From assembly GCA_024123915.1 (NCBI GenBank), contig CP099650.1, positions 5,580,001 to 5,644,000 on the forward strand: a DNA stretch of 64,000 nucleotides, written 5' to 3'. Below the pieces are notes generated by a model, which saw only the letters and a program-made list of their open reading frames with translations, was not told the origin of the DNA and made no database searches. The DNA comes from Oxalobacteraceae bacterium OTU3CAMAD1. Lineage in GTDB: Bacteria > Pseudomonadota > Gammaproteobacteria > Burkholderiales > Burkholderiaceae_D. Positions within the stretch are counted from its first letter, which is position 1. Each line of letters starts with the position of its first letter. Shown in pieces: positions 9,864 to 20,438 of this stretch. The position numbers and the translations under genes are program-made.

Positions 9864-10777
9864 CGAACTTAAATCTGCTGCGCTCGCTCGACGTCCTGCT
9901 GGAGACCCGCAACCTGACACTGGCGGCAACCATGCTGGGACTGACGCAGTCGGCGCTGAGCCGCCAGTTGGCGCAACTGCGCACCCAGTTCGACGATCCG
10001 CTACTGATCCGCGAGGGACAGCGCTTTTTGCTGACGCAGCGGGCGCAAGCCCTGCGCGGGCCGCTGAAAGCCACCCTGCTCACGCTCGAAGCGATGATGG
10101 ACGGCCCCGCATTCGACGCCGCCACCTGCGCGCGCACGTTCTCGATCGCCGGCTCCGATTATCTGGCCGACCACATGCTGCCGCCGCTGGTGCAAGCCAT
10201 CGCCGTGAACGCGCCGCGCGCCGGCGTGGCCTTCCATCTATGGGAAGCCGGCTACTACCGCCTGCTCAGCGACGAGGGCGTCGATCTGGCGGCGACCATC
10301 GCCGACATCGTGCCGGAGAACCTGCACGGCCGCGCGATGGGCGAGGACCGGCCGGTGTGCGCCATGCGCGCCACGCATCCGCTGGCGCGGCAATCGCTCA
10401 CCTTGGACGACTACACGCGCTGGCCGCACGCCCGCATCACCGGCGGCAGCGACAAGGACGGCTTCCTCGACCAGGCGCTGGCCCGGCAAGGCCTGCGCCG
10501 CGACGTGCGGCTGACCGTGCCGTTTTTCTCGTCGGCGCTGCGCATCGTCCGCGACAACGACCTGCTGCTGACCATCCCGGAGCACATCGCCATCAAACTG
10601 GCGGCCCAGGCGCCCATCGTTTGGCAGCCGTTGCCGTTCGACGCGCCCGTCTACCGTTACTGGCTGCTATGGCATGCGCGCAATCACCAGGACCCGGCAC
10701 ATCAGTGGTTCCGGCACCAGGTGTTCGACGTGCTGAACCGCTTCGACCACGGCGTCACCCACTTCAACGCCGATTGA
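9851..10777 (+). CDS. LysR-family transcriptional regulator
   Basis: 308 aa. The N-terminal winged helix-turn-helix (NLNLLRSLDVLLETRNLTLA ... SALSRQLAQLRTQFDDPLLI) is followed by an LTTR effector-binding domain (about residues 95-300). The layout resembles the NodD/LinR-like branch, in which the HTH is followed by a FDDPLLIR segment. The start lies inside the chorismate mutase gene (13-nt overlap, different frame), so the pair is translationally linked. Its ligand cannot be read from the sequence. An aromatic or shikimate-derived signal is only a guess from the neighbour. Confidence 0.93.
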   Translation: MEKIANLNLLRSLDVLLETRNLTLAATMLGLTQSALSRQLAQLRTQFDDPLLIREGQRFLLTQRAQALRGPLKATLLTLEAMMDGPAFDAATCARTFSIAGSDYLADHMLPPLVQAIAVNAPRAGVAFHLWEAGYYRLLSDEGVDLAATIADIVPENLHGRAMGEDRPVCAMRATHPLARQSLTLDDYTRWPHARITGGSDKDGFLDQALARQGLRRDVRLTVPFFSSALRIVRDNDLLLTIPEHIAIKLAAQAPIVWQPLPFDAPVYRYWLLWHARNHQDPAHQWFRHQVFDVLNRFDHGVTHFNAD

Positions 10778-10831
10778 GCGGCGGCGAAGTCGCCATGCGG
10801 CGCGCGCATACCCACTATGCGGCCCCGAGCG

Positions 10832-10860
10832 TTGATCGAATGGCATGACTTCCGTAGACT
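10832..10860 (+). promoter_or_regulatory. Possible sigma-70 promoter for the SGNH hydrolase gene
   Basis: TTGATC (10832-10837) and TAGACT (10855-10860) are separated by 17 bp and lie 36 nt upstream of the next start codon. Each hexamer matches the consensus at four of six positions. This is a sequence-pattern call only. Confidence 0.35.
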
Positions 10861-10896
10861 GAAGAAATTACCTTTCTAACAGTCACGGATCGATCG

Positions 10897-12123
10897 ATGA
10901 AACTCGCCTGTCCACGCTTCACCGCCGCGCTGCTCGCGCTTGCGCTCACCCTGGCCGGAAGCTGGGCGCCGGCCATGTCGGCGCCGACCTCGAACTGGGT
11001 CACTACCTGGACCGCCGCTCCCGACCGCACGGGGCCGGCGCTGCAACCGCAAACGATCCGCCAGATCGTGCGCGCCAGCATCGGCGGCGGCAGCGTGCGC
11101 GTGCGCCTGTCCAATCTGCACGGGACCGGCGCCGTCAGTATCGGGGCCGCGCATGTGGCGTTGCGCACAGCCGGCCCGGCGATCGAGCCAGGCAGCGATC
11201 GCGCGCTGACCTTCAATGGCAAGCCGGCCGTAACCATCGCCGGCGGCGCCAGCGTTCTGAGCGACGCCCTCGAGATGGACGTGGCGCCGCTGCGGGAGCT
11301 GGCGGTCAGCCTGTACCTGCCCGCCGGCGCGGCCACCTCCACCATCCACGGCGCGGGCATGCAAACCGCGTACATCGTGCGCGGTGCCGACGCGACGTCC
11401 GCGACCAGCTTCGCCGTGACGGAGACCGACGATAGCCGTTATTTCCTCACCGATGTGGAGGTCGCCTCGGGTCGCGACGCGCGCGCCGTCGTGGTGGTGG
11501 GCGACTCGATCGCCGACGGCATCGGCTCGAAGGACGACGCCAACGCGCGCTGGCCGGACCTGCTCGCCGAGCGCCTGACGAAGTCGTCGATCGCCGTCGT
11601 CAACGCGGGTATCGCGGGCAACCGGCTGCTGAATGGGCCGAGCAAGCCGTTCGTCGGGCCAAGCGCGCTGGCGCGGTTTCAGCGCGACGCGCTCGACAAG
11701 CCGGGCGTGCGCTGGATCGTGCTGCACCAAGGAATCAACGACATCAGCGCCGGGGATATGCTGGCGTCGCCGGCCGAGCAAGTGTCGGCGCGGCAGATTA
11801 TCGAGGGCATGCAGGCATTGATACGGCTCGCGCACGGGCAAGGCGTGAAGATTTGCGGGGGTACGCTGCTGCCGTATGGCGGCGTCGGCAAGCCGTTCGT
11901 GCACTCCGAGGCGGCGGAGGCGAAGCGGCAGCAGGTCAATGGGTGGATACGCGAATCGGGAGAGTTTGACGCGATGGTCGATTTCGACAAGCTGCTGCGC
12001 GATCCGGAGCGGCCGTCGCGATTGCTGGCCGCCTTCGACAGCGGGGATCATTTGCACCCGAACGATAGCGGGTATCGGGCGATGGCGGAGGCGGCCGCGA
12101 CCGCATTAAATCTCGTGGAGTGA
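10897..12123 (+). CDS. Secreted SGNH/GDSL-family hydrolase
   Basis: 408 aa. A signal peptide (ALLALALTLAGSWAPAMSA) is followed by a beta-rich N-terminal domain (about 30-190) and a C-terminal SGNH hydrolase domain. Block I is VVGDSIADGIG (nucleophile Ser near residue 203), block II is GIAGNRLLNG, block III is HQGINDIS, and block V is DHLHPNDSGY with the catalytic Asp/His pair. This arrangement is typical of secreted esterases acting on carbohydrate esters or lipids; the substrate is unknown. It is probably monocistronic, with a candidate promoter upstream and convergent rpoD downstream. The hairpin between the two genes may serve both. Confidence 0.9.
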   Translation: MKLACPRFTAALLALALTLAGSWAPAMSAPTSNWVTTWTAAPDRTGPALQPQTIRQIVRASIGGGSVRVRLSNLHGTGAVSIGAAHVALRTAGPAIEPGSDRALTFNGKPAVTIAGGASVLSDALEMDVAPLRELAVSLYLPAGAATSTIHGAGMQTAYIVRGADATSATSFAVTETDDSRYFLTDVEVASGRDARAVVVVGDSIADGIGSKDDANARWPDLLAERLTKSSIAVVNAGIAGNRLLNGPSKPFVGPSALARFQRDALDKPGVRWIVLHQGINDISAGDMLASPAEQVSARQIIEGMQALIRLAHGQGVKICGGTLLPYGGVGKPFVHSEAAEAKRQQVNGWIRESGEFDAMVDFDKLLRDPERPSRLLAAFDSGDHLHPNDSGYRAMAEAAATALNLVE

Positions 12124-12135
12124 CCTGTATCTGCC

Positions 12136-12163
12136 AAAAAAAGGGAGGCACATGGCCTCCCTT
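12136..12163 (-). terminator. Intrinsic terminator of rpoD
   Basis: The 9-bp perfect stem AAGGGAGGC / GCCTCCCTT (12141-12149 and 12155-12163) has a 5-nt loop. Read on the minus strand it is followed by a run of seven T (complement of 12136-12142) and lies 19 nt after the rpoD stop. On the plus strand the hairpin is followed only by a mixed T-rich tract, so termination of the SGNH gene there would be weaker. Confidence 0.9.
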
Positions 12164-12182
12164 CTGTTTGCTTGCCTGAACC

Positions 12183-14666
<2,484 letters not shown>

Positions 14667-14781
14667 TAAAAGTCTCTCAATGCGTATTCGCCAGAAAATA
14701 CAAAATGCCATAGCCCGCGCCGACCGTTACCAGTGCGCATGGATGGAAATGTTGTAATTTAGCTGACGATTATCTGCGGAA

Positions 14782-14811
14782 TAAAAAAAGCCCGCTTCCA
14801 ACAACGGGCTT
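14782..14811 (-). terminator. Intrinsic terminator upstream of rpoD
   Basis: The 7-bp stem AAGCCCG (14788-14794) / CGGGCTT (14805-14811) encloses a 10-nt loop. On the minus strand it is followed by seven T residues. It lies about 115 nt upstream of the rpoD start, which is unusual for a terminator unless an upstream transcript or attenuation exists. Confidence 0.85.
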
Positions 14812-14993
14812 GTTTCTCTTTTCAGTGAAGAATGAGGAGAGGGCAAAGTATGCCGTATAGCGAGACATCAGGATAATGAATAAATCACATATCCGACATC
14901 CTAAAACCATATAACAAGGGCACACGCCCGTGTCAGACCGTCCGAATCGCATCCTGTACCAAACTGAAACGCACCGCCCTGCAATTGGTGCGT
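14782..14993 (-). ncRNA. Candidate small RNA or attenuated rpoD leader
   Basis: On the minus strand a consensus -10 box (TATAAT, complement of 14999-15004) lies just upstream of about 14993. About 180 nt further down is a perfect intrinsic terminator (stem 14788-14794 / 14805-14811 followed by a T run). No protein gene lies on this strand between the divergent proQ-like gene and rpoD, so a transcript starting and ending here is the simplest explanation for the terminator. Internal short hairpins are visible, such as CGCACC...GGTGCG near the 5' end and GGGC gtgt GCCC. No convincing -35 box is seen. It resembles no RNA family I can name. Confidence 0.4.
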
Positions 14994-15144
14994 CAAGCAT
15001 TATACACGTTTTAGGCCGCCGCCGCACCGGTCGTCCATCTCCCGTTGGCCGGAGTGTGAGCAAACCGGCACGGTAGCCTAAAAGGCACTGCAATCCCGGG
15101 GGACGCATGATATGCTGGCGCCTCTTGCTTAACCTACGAAGTCG

Positions 15145-15609
15145 ATGAACACTAGCCTTACCCCTCAGCCTTTGGCGACCGAGCCAGCCGCATCCGCTCC
15201 GGCCACCGCGGCCCTGACCCCGCGCACCCTGTTAAAACAGCTGCAAACCCAATTCCCGGCGTTCCGCGATTTTCTGCCGTTGTCGATCGGTATCGACAAG
15301 CAGATCCTGGCGATCATGCCCGAACTGGACCGCAAGACCATGCGCTCGGCGCTCGGCATCCACACCGGCTCGCTGCGCTATCTGAAAGTGATGGAAAAAG
15401 CCAAGGTGCGCCACGACCTCGACGGCACGCCCGGCGCCGAAGTCACCGACACCCACCGCGCCCACGCCACCCAGGTATTGCAGGAACGCTTCAAGAAAGA
15501 AGCCGAACGCAAGAAGGCAGAACGCGACGCGGCGGCTGCCGAAGAGGCGGCCCGCGTGCGCGCCGACAAGCTGAACCAGCTGACCGCGAAATTCTCGCGC
15601 AAGGGCTAA
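15145..15609 (+). CDS. ProQ/FinO-domain RNA-binding protein
   Basis: 154 aa. A short Pro/Ala-rich N-terminus is followed by a ProQ/FinO domain at about residues 28-115 (LLKQLQTQFPAFRDFLPLSI; LGIHTGSLRYLKVMEK) and a highly charged Lys/Glu/Ala-rich C-terminal helix (about 115-150). FinO-domain proteins bind structured RNAs, stabilise sRNAs or mRNA 3' ends, and act as chaperones. This is the short form without the E. coli ProQ C-terminal domain, as common in betaproteobacteria. It diverges from rpoD and the candidate RNA, and is followed after 2 nt by the exonuclease gene, so the two are probably one operon. Confidence 0.9.
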   Translation: MNTSLTPQPLATEPAASAPATAALTPRTLLKQLQTQFPAFRDFLPLSIGIDKQILAIMPELDRKTMRSALGIHTGSLRYLKVMEKAKVRHDLDGTPGAEVTDTHRAHATQVLQERFKKEAERKKAERDAAAAEEAARVRADKLNQLTAKFSRKG

Positions 15610-15611
15610 GT

Positions 15612-16301
15612 TTGGCCGAGTCGCCCGCCCAGGTGCCAAATAATCGGCATGCACCGGCGGCGGAGGCCGAGCTTCCGCCCTACGTCGGTCTGCGCATCGC
15701 CGATGTGCAACTGGTGACCACGGCGGAACACGCGCTCGCCGCGCGCGCCGCCCTGCTGGCGGCCGACGCGATCGGCTTCGACACCGAGTCGAAGCCGACT
15801 TTTGTCAAAGGCGAGACCTCGACCGGCCCCCACCTGATTCAATTCTCCACCGACGACAAAGCCTATCTGTTCCAGATCGGCGCCAGCACGTCGGCGCAAA
15901 CGCTCGAGCTGCTGCAAGCGATCCTCGAACAGCCGGCGCCGCTGAAGGTCGGCTTCGGCCTGTCCGACGACGTCAAGCGGCTGCACGCCAAGCTGGCGAT
16001 CCGCGCGGCCGGCGTGGTCGACCTGTCGGTGGCGCTGCGCTCGCCCGGCCAGCGCAACGACCTCGGCGCCAAGACGGCGGTGGCCAAGTTCTTTGGCCAG
16101 AAGCTGCAAAAATCCAAGAAAGTTTCCACGACCAACTGGGCGCTGCCGCGCCTGAACGACAAGCAGATCCTGTACGCGGCCGACGACGCCCAGGTGGCGC
16201 TGCGCGTGTACCGGCACTGGATCGCCATCGGCGGCAAGCTGCCGCCGATGCGGCCGGTCAAGCTGCCGCGCGCGCCCAAGCCGCCTCCAACCGACGCTTA
16301 G
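15612..16301 (+). CDS. 3'-5' exonuclease, DEDDy family (WRN-exonuclease-like)
   Basis: 229 aa. The ribonuclease D / WRN exonuclease fold is shown by the Exo I motif IGFDTESKP (Asp and Glu), Exo II around VGFGLSDDVKRL, and Exo III YAADDAQVALRVY with the Tyr-x3-Asp signature of the DEDDy subclass. The expected activity is 3'-5' exonucleolytic hydrolysis of RNA or DNA with two metal ions. No in-frame ATG exists before the domain. TTG 15612, preceded by AAGGG at the end of the upstream gene, is the likely start, with a 2-nt gap to the proQ-like stop. Co-expression of an RNA chaperone and an exonuclease suggests RNA metabolism, by inference. Confidence 0.88.
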   Translation: MAESPAQVPNNRHAPAAEAELPPYVGLRIADVQLVTTAEHALAARAALLAADAIGFDTESKPTFVKGETSTGPHLIQFSTDDKAYLFQIGASTSAQTLELLQAILEQPAPLKVGFGLSDDVKRLHAKLAIRAAGVVDLSVALRSPGQRNDLGAKTAVAKFFGQKLQKSKKVSTTNWALPRLNDKQILYAADDAQVALRVYRHWIAIGGKLPPMRPVKLPRAPKPPPTDA

Positions 16302-16378
16302 GCGTTCTGTCCACTGTTATTTCTGGCAACATCGGGGTATGCTGTCTTTAGTGACGCTGGTGAAGTCCGTGACGGCTC

Positions 16379-16413
16379 ATGGCGGATTACGCTGCGCTAA
16401 TCCGCCCTACGTG
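16379..16413. repeat. REP/BIME-like element, half copy (copy 3)
   Basis: Only the right arm is present: ATGGCGGATTACGC, then TGCGCT (type B core), then AATCCGCCCTACGTG. It lies 77 nt after the exonuclease stop. The matching left arm is absent, so this is a truncated or single-REP copy. Confidence 0.8.
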
Positions 16414-16468
16414 GGAACGCAGGCATCGGTGCGTTTTCGTGGAAAGCGGACGATGAACGAGGGATTGG

Positions 16469-17179
16469 ATGCTTACTTTTTCCACCATGCGATTGGGCGC
16501 GCTGCTGGCGTTGAGCCTGCCTGTGGCCGCCGCCACGCCACCCGACACACTCGAGCAGCGCGTGGCCGCCTGCATCGCCTGCCACGCCGTCAAGGAGCGC
16601 GGCGACGCCTTCTTCCCGCGCATCTCCGGCAAGCCGGCCGGCTACCTGTATAACCAGCTGATCAATTTCCGCGAGGGTCGCCGCAATTATCCGATGATGA
16701 CCTATATGGTCGATCATCTGCCCGACGCCTACCTGCGCGAGATCGCCGACTACTTCGCGGCCCAGCATCCGCCCTACCCGCCTGCCCAGGCCGGCAGCGG
16801 CGCCAACGCCGGCGCCGCCAGCCTGGCGCGCGGCGAGGCGCTGGTGCGGCACGGCGATCCGGCCAAAAAGATCCCCGCATGCGTCAGCTGCCACGGCGCC
16901 GCGCTGTATGGCGTCGAACCGGCCACACCCGGACTGATCGGCCTGCCCAGCGATTACGTCAACGCCCAGTTCGGCGCATGGAAAAGCGGGGTGCGGCGCG
17001 CCGCCGCGCCCGACTGCATGGCCGATATCGCCGGTAAACTGACCGTGTCCGACGTGGCGGCTGTTTCCGCCTGGCTCAGCAAGCAGCCACCGGATGCCGC
17101 GGCCCGGCCAGCCAGCGCCATCAGCATCGCCATGCCGTTGCCGCAGCCATGCGGCAGCGTGCCGAACGGCGCCAAATGA
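16469..17179 (+). CDS. Diheme cytochrome c (c4-like), periplasmic
   Basis: 236 aa. A signal peptide (MRLGALLALSLPVAAA) is followed by two class I cytochrome c domains with heme-attachment sites CIACH (residues 35-39) and CVSCH (138-142). Methionine axial ligands are plausible in the PMMTYM segment and later in the second domain. GAGGG upstream supports ATG 16469; ATG 16487 is an alternative. It is an electron carrier, presumably between a dehydrogenase and a terminal oxidase. The gene end overlaps the start of a triheme cytochrome c gene (ATGA), so both form an operon. No dehydrogenase gene accompanies them here. Confidence 0.88.
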   Translation: MLTFSTMRLGALLALSLPVAAATPPDTLEQRVAACIACHAVKERGDAFFPRISGKPAGYLYNQLINFREGRRNYPMMTYMVDHLPDAYLREIADYFAAQHPPYPPAQAGSGANAGAASLARGEALVRHGDPAKKIPACVSCHGAALYGVEPATPGLIGLPSDYVNAQFGAWKSGVRRAAAPDCMADIAGKLTVSDVAAVSAWLSKQPPDAAARPASAISIAMPLPQPCGSVPNGAK

Positions 17180-18489
17180 GCGCGGGGACGACGATGATGA
17201 AAAAAATCCTCTACACGCTGGCGGGCCTGGCCGGGCTGGTCGTGGCCGGCGTACTCTTCGTGCTGTTCCGTACCGCTGGCGACGATGCCGGGCCGCCGAG
17301 CGTGACCGCCACATTGTCGCCCGCCGAGAAGATTGCCCGTGGCGCCTACCTCGCCAAGGCCGGCGACTGCATGGCGTGCCACACCACGCGCGGCGGCAAG
17401 CAATACGCCGGCGGCCGCGCGCTCAAGACGCCGTTCGGCAACGTGGTCTCGCCCAATATCACGTCGGACAAGGCCACCGGCATCGGCGGCTGGAGCGCCG
17501 ACGACTTCTGGCTTGCGCTGCACAACGGAAAATCGAAGGACGGCCGCCTGCTCTATCCTGCCTTCCCGTACACCAATTACACCCGCATCACGCGCGACGA
17601 CTCGGACGCGCTGCACGCCTACTTCCAGTCGGTGCCGGCAGTGAACCAGGCCAACCAGCCGCACGAGTTGCGCTTCCCGTACAACCAGCAGTTCATGCTG
17701 GCGGCGTGGCGCGCGCTGTATTTCAAGCCGGCGGTATTCCGCCCAGAGACCGGGCAATCGGTGGACTGGAACCGGGGCGCCTATCTGGTGCAGGGACTGG
17801 GACATTGCAGCGCCTGCCACAGCCCGCGCAACGCCTTGGGCGCGGTGAGCGGCTCAAGCAGCGAGAGCCTGTCCGGCGGCATGATACCGGTGCTGGGCTG
17901 GTACGCGCCGTCGCTCAACTCGGACGCGGAAGCGGGCCTGGGCGACTGGCAACAGGACCATATTGCCGCGCTGCTGAAGACCGGCGTGTCGCCGCGCGCC
18001 ACCGTGTTCGGGCCGATGGCGGAAGTGGTCAGGGAAAGCCTGCAGTATCTGAGCGACAGCGACATCAACGCGATGGCGGTGTATCTGCGCGCGTTGCCGG
18101 CGCAAGGCGTCAAGGTGGAGTTCGAGCGCGACACGGGACCGCAGGCGACGGCCTTCCTGACGGCGGGCGCCAAGCTGTACGAACAACACTGCGCCGAGTG
18201 TCATGGCGCCGGCGGCGCCGGCATGCCGCCCGGCTACCCGCCGCTGGCGGGCAACCGCGCGCTGACGATGGAGCAGGCGGTCAATCCGATCCGCATCGTG
18301 CTCAATGGCGGCTTCGCGCCGGGCACGGCCGGCAATCCGCGTCCGTACAGCATGCCGCCGTTCGGCCATGTGCTCAACGACACCGAGGTGGCGCAGGTCG
18401 TCTCCTATCTGCGCAGCGCCTGGGGCAACAACGCCCCGCCGGTCGACGGCAACGAAGTCAACCGATACCGGGCGATTCCATTGGATTGA
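17176..18489 (+). CDS. Triheme cytochrome c, membrane-anchored (alcohol/gluconate dehydrogenase cytochrome type)
   Basis: 437 aa. An N-terminal membrane anchor (ILYTLAGLAGLVVAGVLFVL) is followed by three cytochrome c domains with CMACH (65-69), CSACH (211-215) and CAECH (339-343). The spacing, and segments such as VSPNITSDKATGIGGWS and AYPAFPYTNY-type motifs, match the cytochrome subunit of membrane-bound alcohol, gluconate or sorbitol dehydrogenases, which passes electrons to ubiquinone. The start at ATG 17176 overlaps the preceding stop; ATG 17194/17197 would also work. It is a paralogue of the cytochrome at 33,115, but here no flavoprotein subunit is adjacent, so its partner enzyme must be encoded elsewhere. 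Confidence 0.88.
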   Translation: MSAGTTMMKKILYTLAGLAGLVVAGVLFVLFRTAGDDAGPPSVTATLSPAEKIARGAYLAKAGDCMACHTTRGGKQYAGGRALKTPFGNVVSPNITSDKATGIGGWSADDFWLALHNGKSKDGRLLYPAFPYTNYTRITRDDSDALHAYFQSVPAVNQANQPHELRFPYNQQFMLAAWRALYFKPAVFRPETGQSVDWNRGAYLVQGLGHCSACHSPRNALGAVSGSSSESLSGGMIPVLGWYAPSLNSDAEAGLGDWQQDHIAALLKTGVSPRATVFGPMAEVVRESLQYLSDSDINAMAVYLRALPAQGVKVEFERDTGPQATAFLTAGAKLYEQHCAECHGAGGAGMPPGYPPLAGNRALTMEQAVNPIRIVLNGGFAPGTAGNPRPYSMPPFGHVLNDTEVAQVVSYLRSAWGNNAPPVDGNEVNRYRAIPLD

Positions 18490-18524
18490 TCGCCTTGGAT
18501 CGCACATCCAAATCGACCACGGGG

Positions 18525-18624
18525 ACACGTAGGGCGGATTAGCGCAGCGTAATCGGCCATGCATGCGTTTCGACGGCTCACGCATTGGCCGATTACGGCG
18601 TTCCGCCTAATCCGCCCTACGTGT
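18525..18624. repeat. REP/BIME-like palindromic element, copy 4
   Basis: 100 bp with 18-bp perfect terminal inverted repeats (ACACGTAGGGCGGATTAG / complement). Here the arm order is B (GCGCAGCG) then A (GGCGTTCCGCC), inverted relative to copies 1, 2, 6 and 7. It lies 35 nt after the triheme cytochrome stop and between convergent genes. Confidence 0.92.
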
Positions 18625-18643
18625 ATCCTCGGTAAATCAAACT

Positions 18644-19765
18644 TTAGTGGTGCTCGGCGAAGCCAATCCGGTCCGTCGTCGCGTTGCGGGCGTCGTCGAC
18701 GCCGATCTTGCCTTCGGCCAGCAGCACGCGCAGCGAGGCGTTCATCGTGTGGCAGCCTTCGCTGGCTTTGCCGGCCATCCAGCCGCGCAGCGCCGACAAC
18801 TGCCCGCCGGCAATCATGTCGACCACCTCCGGATTGGACGTCAGGCATTCGGTGGCCAGGTAATAGCGCTCCCCTTCCACCGACGGCAGCAACGCCTGGC
18901 ACAGCACCCCGCGCAAGGCGTGCGCCAGCGCTTGCGACTGCGCCTCGGTATTGCCCAGCAGCCGCACCATCTTCTGCAAGCCCAGCTCGGTCGAGCGCGC
19001 GTGCAGCGAGGCCAGCACCAGCGGACCGGATTCGGCCAGCGCCAGCGCTTCCTGCGCCGTTTGCGCGTCGCGGATCTCGCCGATGACGATGACGTCGGGA
19101 CGCTCGCGCAGCGCGTCCAGAGCGCCAAGATAGAAACTCTCGACATCGCCATCGAAGCCCACCTCGCGCTGCGTGATGACGCACTGGCGCTGCGGAATCA
19201 AGGTTTCGACCGGGTCTTCAATGGTGATGATGTGGCCGGAACGGTGCTTGTTGATCTCGTCGAGCATGGAAGCGATGGTGGTCGACTTGCCCTGGCAGGT
19301 GTCGCCGATGATCAACACCAGACCGCTGGTCAGCTTGGCGAAGTTCTGCTCGTGCTGACGCAGGCCCAGTTGATTGAGCGGCATCGGCTCCTTGGGGAAG
19401 CGGCGGATCACGCAACCGAGCCGCTTCTTGCCCTGGAAGGTGAAGCAGTTGGCGCGGATGCGCGCCGTGTGCAGGTCGACCGCGCGGTCGAAGGCGCGGT
19501 CCTGGATGCGCTCGGACCAGTTCGGCTCGACCACCTCGAAGAACTCTTCCAGCTCCTCGCGCGTGATCGGCGAATCGGTCACCGCCACCAGCCCCTTTGG
19601 CTGGCGCAGCAACAGCGGACTGTTTTGATGGATCAGGATGTCGCTGAAAATGAGCTTGGAGTTCAGCAGGTGCAGGATCTGTTGTACCAGGGTGCCGAAG
19701 ACCGGGTGGTCTTCGTTCTCGATATAGGTCAGCGTGCGTATTTGCGACGACAAGTAATTTTCCAT
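18644..19765 (-). CDS. PilT/PilU-family twitching motility ATPase
   Basis: 373 aa. A type IV pilus retraction-type secretion ATPase. It has an N-terminal PAS-like half (1-130), a Walker A variant GDTCQGKST at 154-162 (canonical GPTGSGKST in the family), an Asp box (TIEDPVE), a Walker B-like DVIVIGEIRD at 224-233, and a His box (LVLASLHARST). The overall shape is nearer PilU than PilT, but no other pilus genes are adjacent and the P-loop is atypical, so it is best called a PilT/PilU paralogue. The gene follows the truncated RlmI-like gene on the same strand with a 28-nt gap, and a palindromic repeat lies beyond its 3' end. Confidence 0.85.
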   Translation of the reverse strand: MENYLSSQIRTLTYIENEDHPVFGTLVQQILHLLNSKLIFSDILIHQNSPLLLRQPKGLVAVTDSPITREELEEFFEVVEPNWSERIQDRAFDRAVDLHTARIRANCFTFQGKKRLGCVIRRFPKEPMPLNQLGLRQHEQNFAKLTSGLVLIIGDTCQGKSTTIASMLDEINKHRSGHIITIEDPVETLIPQRQCVITQREVGFDGDVESFYLGALDALRERPDVIVIGEIRDAQTAQEALALAESGPLVLASLHARSTELGLQKMVRLLGNTEAQSQALAHALRGVLCQALLPSVEGERYYLATECLTSNPEVVDMIAGGQLSALRGWMAGKASEGCHTMNASLRVLLAEGKIGVDDARNATTDRIGFAEHH

Positions 19766-19793
19766 CTGGTCAGTGCTCTCCGGGGCATAGGAA

Positions 19794-20438
19794 CTAGCTC
19801 TTCAGCTTCGGATATTTGAAGCCGGTGCATAAGTCCATACTGTAACGCTGATTGCCCTCAAGCACCAGTACGTGTTCGGGCGGCTCCTCGCCGGCCAGCG
19901 CGCCGGAGAACAACGGCAGGCCCTCGCCTTTACGGATCAGGTCGTCACAACGCTCGTAGACGTTCGGGCAGCCGGTCTCCGCCAGCAGCGCCTGCACGAT
20001 CGGCACTTTCCAGGCGTCGACGCCGCCGGACTGGAACTGGCAGATCAGATAACCGTTGACGCCGCCCCAGCCGTGCACCAGCAGGCCGGACAGGCCGTCG
20101 TCCTCGCCCAGGATCACCGGCACCAGCGCGTTGGGGCCGGCGGCGCGGATGGCGGCGGCGCGCTTGGCGACGGCGGCCTTGACGCGGCGTTTCATCATCG
20201 CGTGGTCGACCGGCTCGTCCTCCTTGTAGCTCCACATGCGGGCGCGGATCTGCGACTTGGAGTTATAGGCGGCGCGGCCGATGAACTGGCGCGAGGAGCT
20301 TTGCACGATCGCGGTCGAGCCCGGTTTCATTTTTTCCTGCGGTTTGCCGTCGACCTTGTCGATCGCGGTGGGGTAGATCCAGGGGTCGCCGGCCAGCAAG
20401 CTCTTTTCCTTGCCCTGTTTGATGGTGATGATAAGCAT
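19794..20438 (-). CDS. Truncated RlmI-like protein (PUA and adjoining domain only)
   Basis: 214 aa. The N-terminal PUA domain (SLLAGDPWIYPTAIDKVDG ... PGSTAIVQSSSRQFIGRAAY) and the following alpha/beta domain match RlmI-type 23S rRNA m5C1962 methyltransferases, which are normally about 390-400 aa. The reading frame stops right after YSMDLCTGFK, where RlmI proteins continue with the TGFYLDQR-type motif into the SAM-binding Rossmann domain. The catalytic domain is therefore absent, and the next gene downstream is unrelated. It could be a decayed gene or a retained RNA-binding fragment. Codon use stays normal and no internal stop is seen. Confidence 0.75.
   Translation of the reverse strand: MLIITIKQGKEKSLLAGDPWIYPTAIDKVDGKPQEKMKPGSTAIVQSSSRQFIGRAAYNSKSQIRARMWSYKEDEPVDHAMMKRRVKAAVAKRAAAIRAAGPNALVPVILGEDDGLSGLLVHGWGGVNGYLICQFQSGGVDAWKVPIVQALLAETGCPNVYERCDDLIRKGEGLPLFSGALAGEEPPEHVLVLEGNQRYSMDLCTGFKYPKLKS

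Noticed and set aside
14770..15108. 112-codon minus-strand ORF between rpoD and proQ-like
   Set aside because: It runs through the intrinsic terminator and has no ribosome site or recognisable motif; a non-coding RNA explains the region better.
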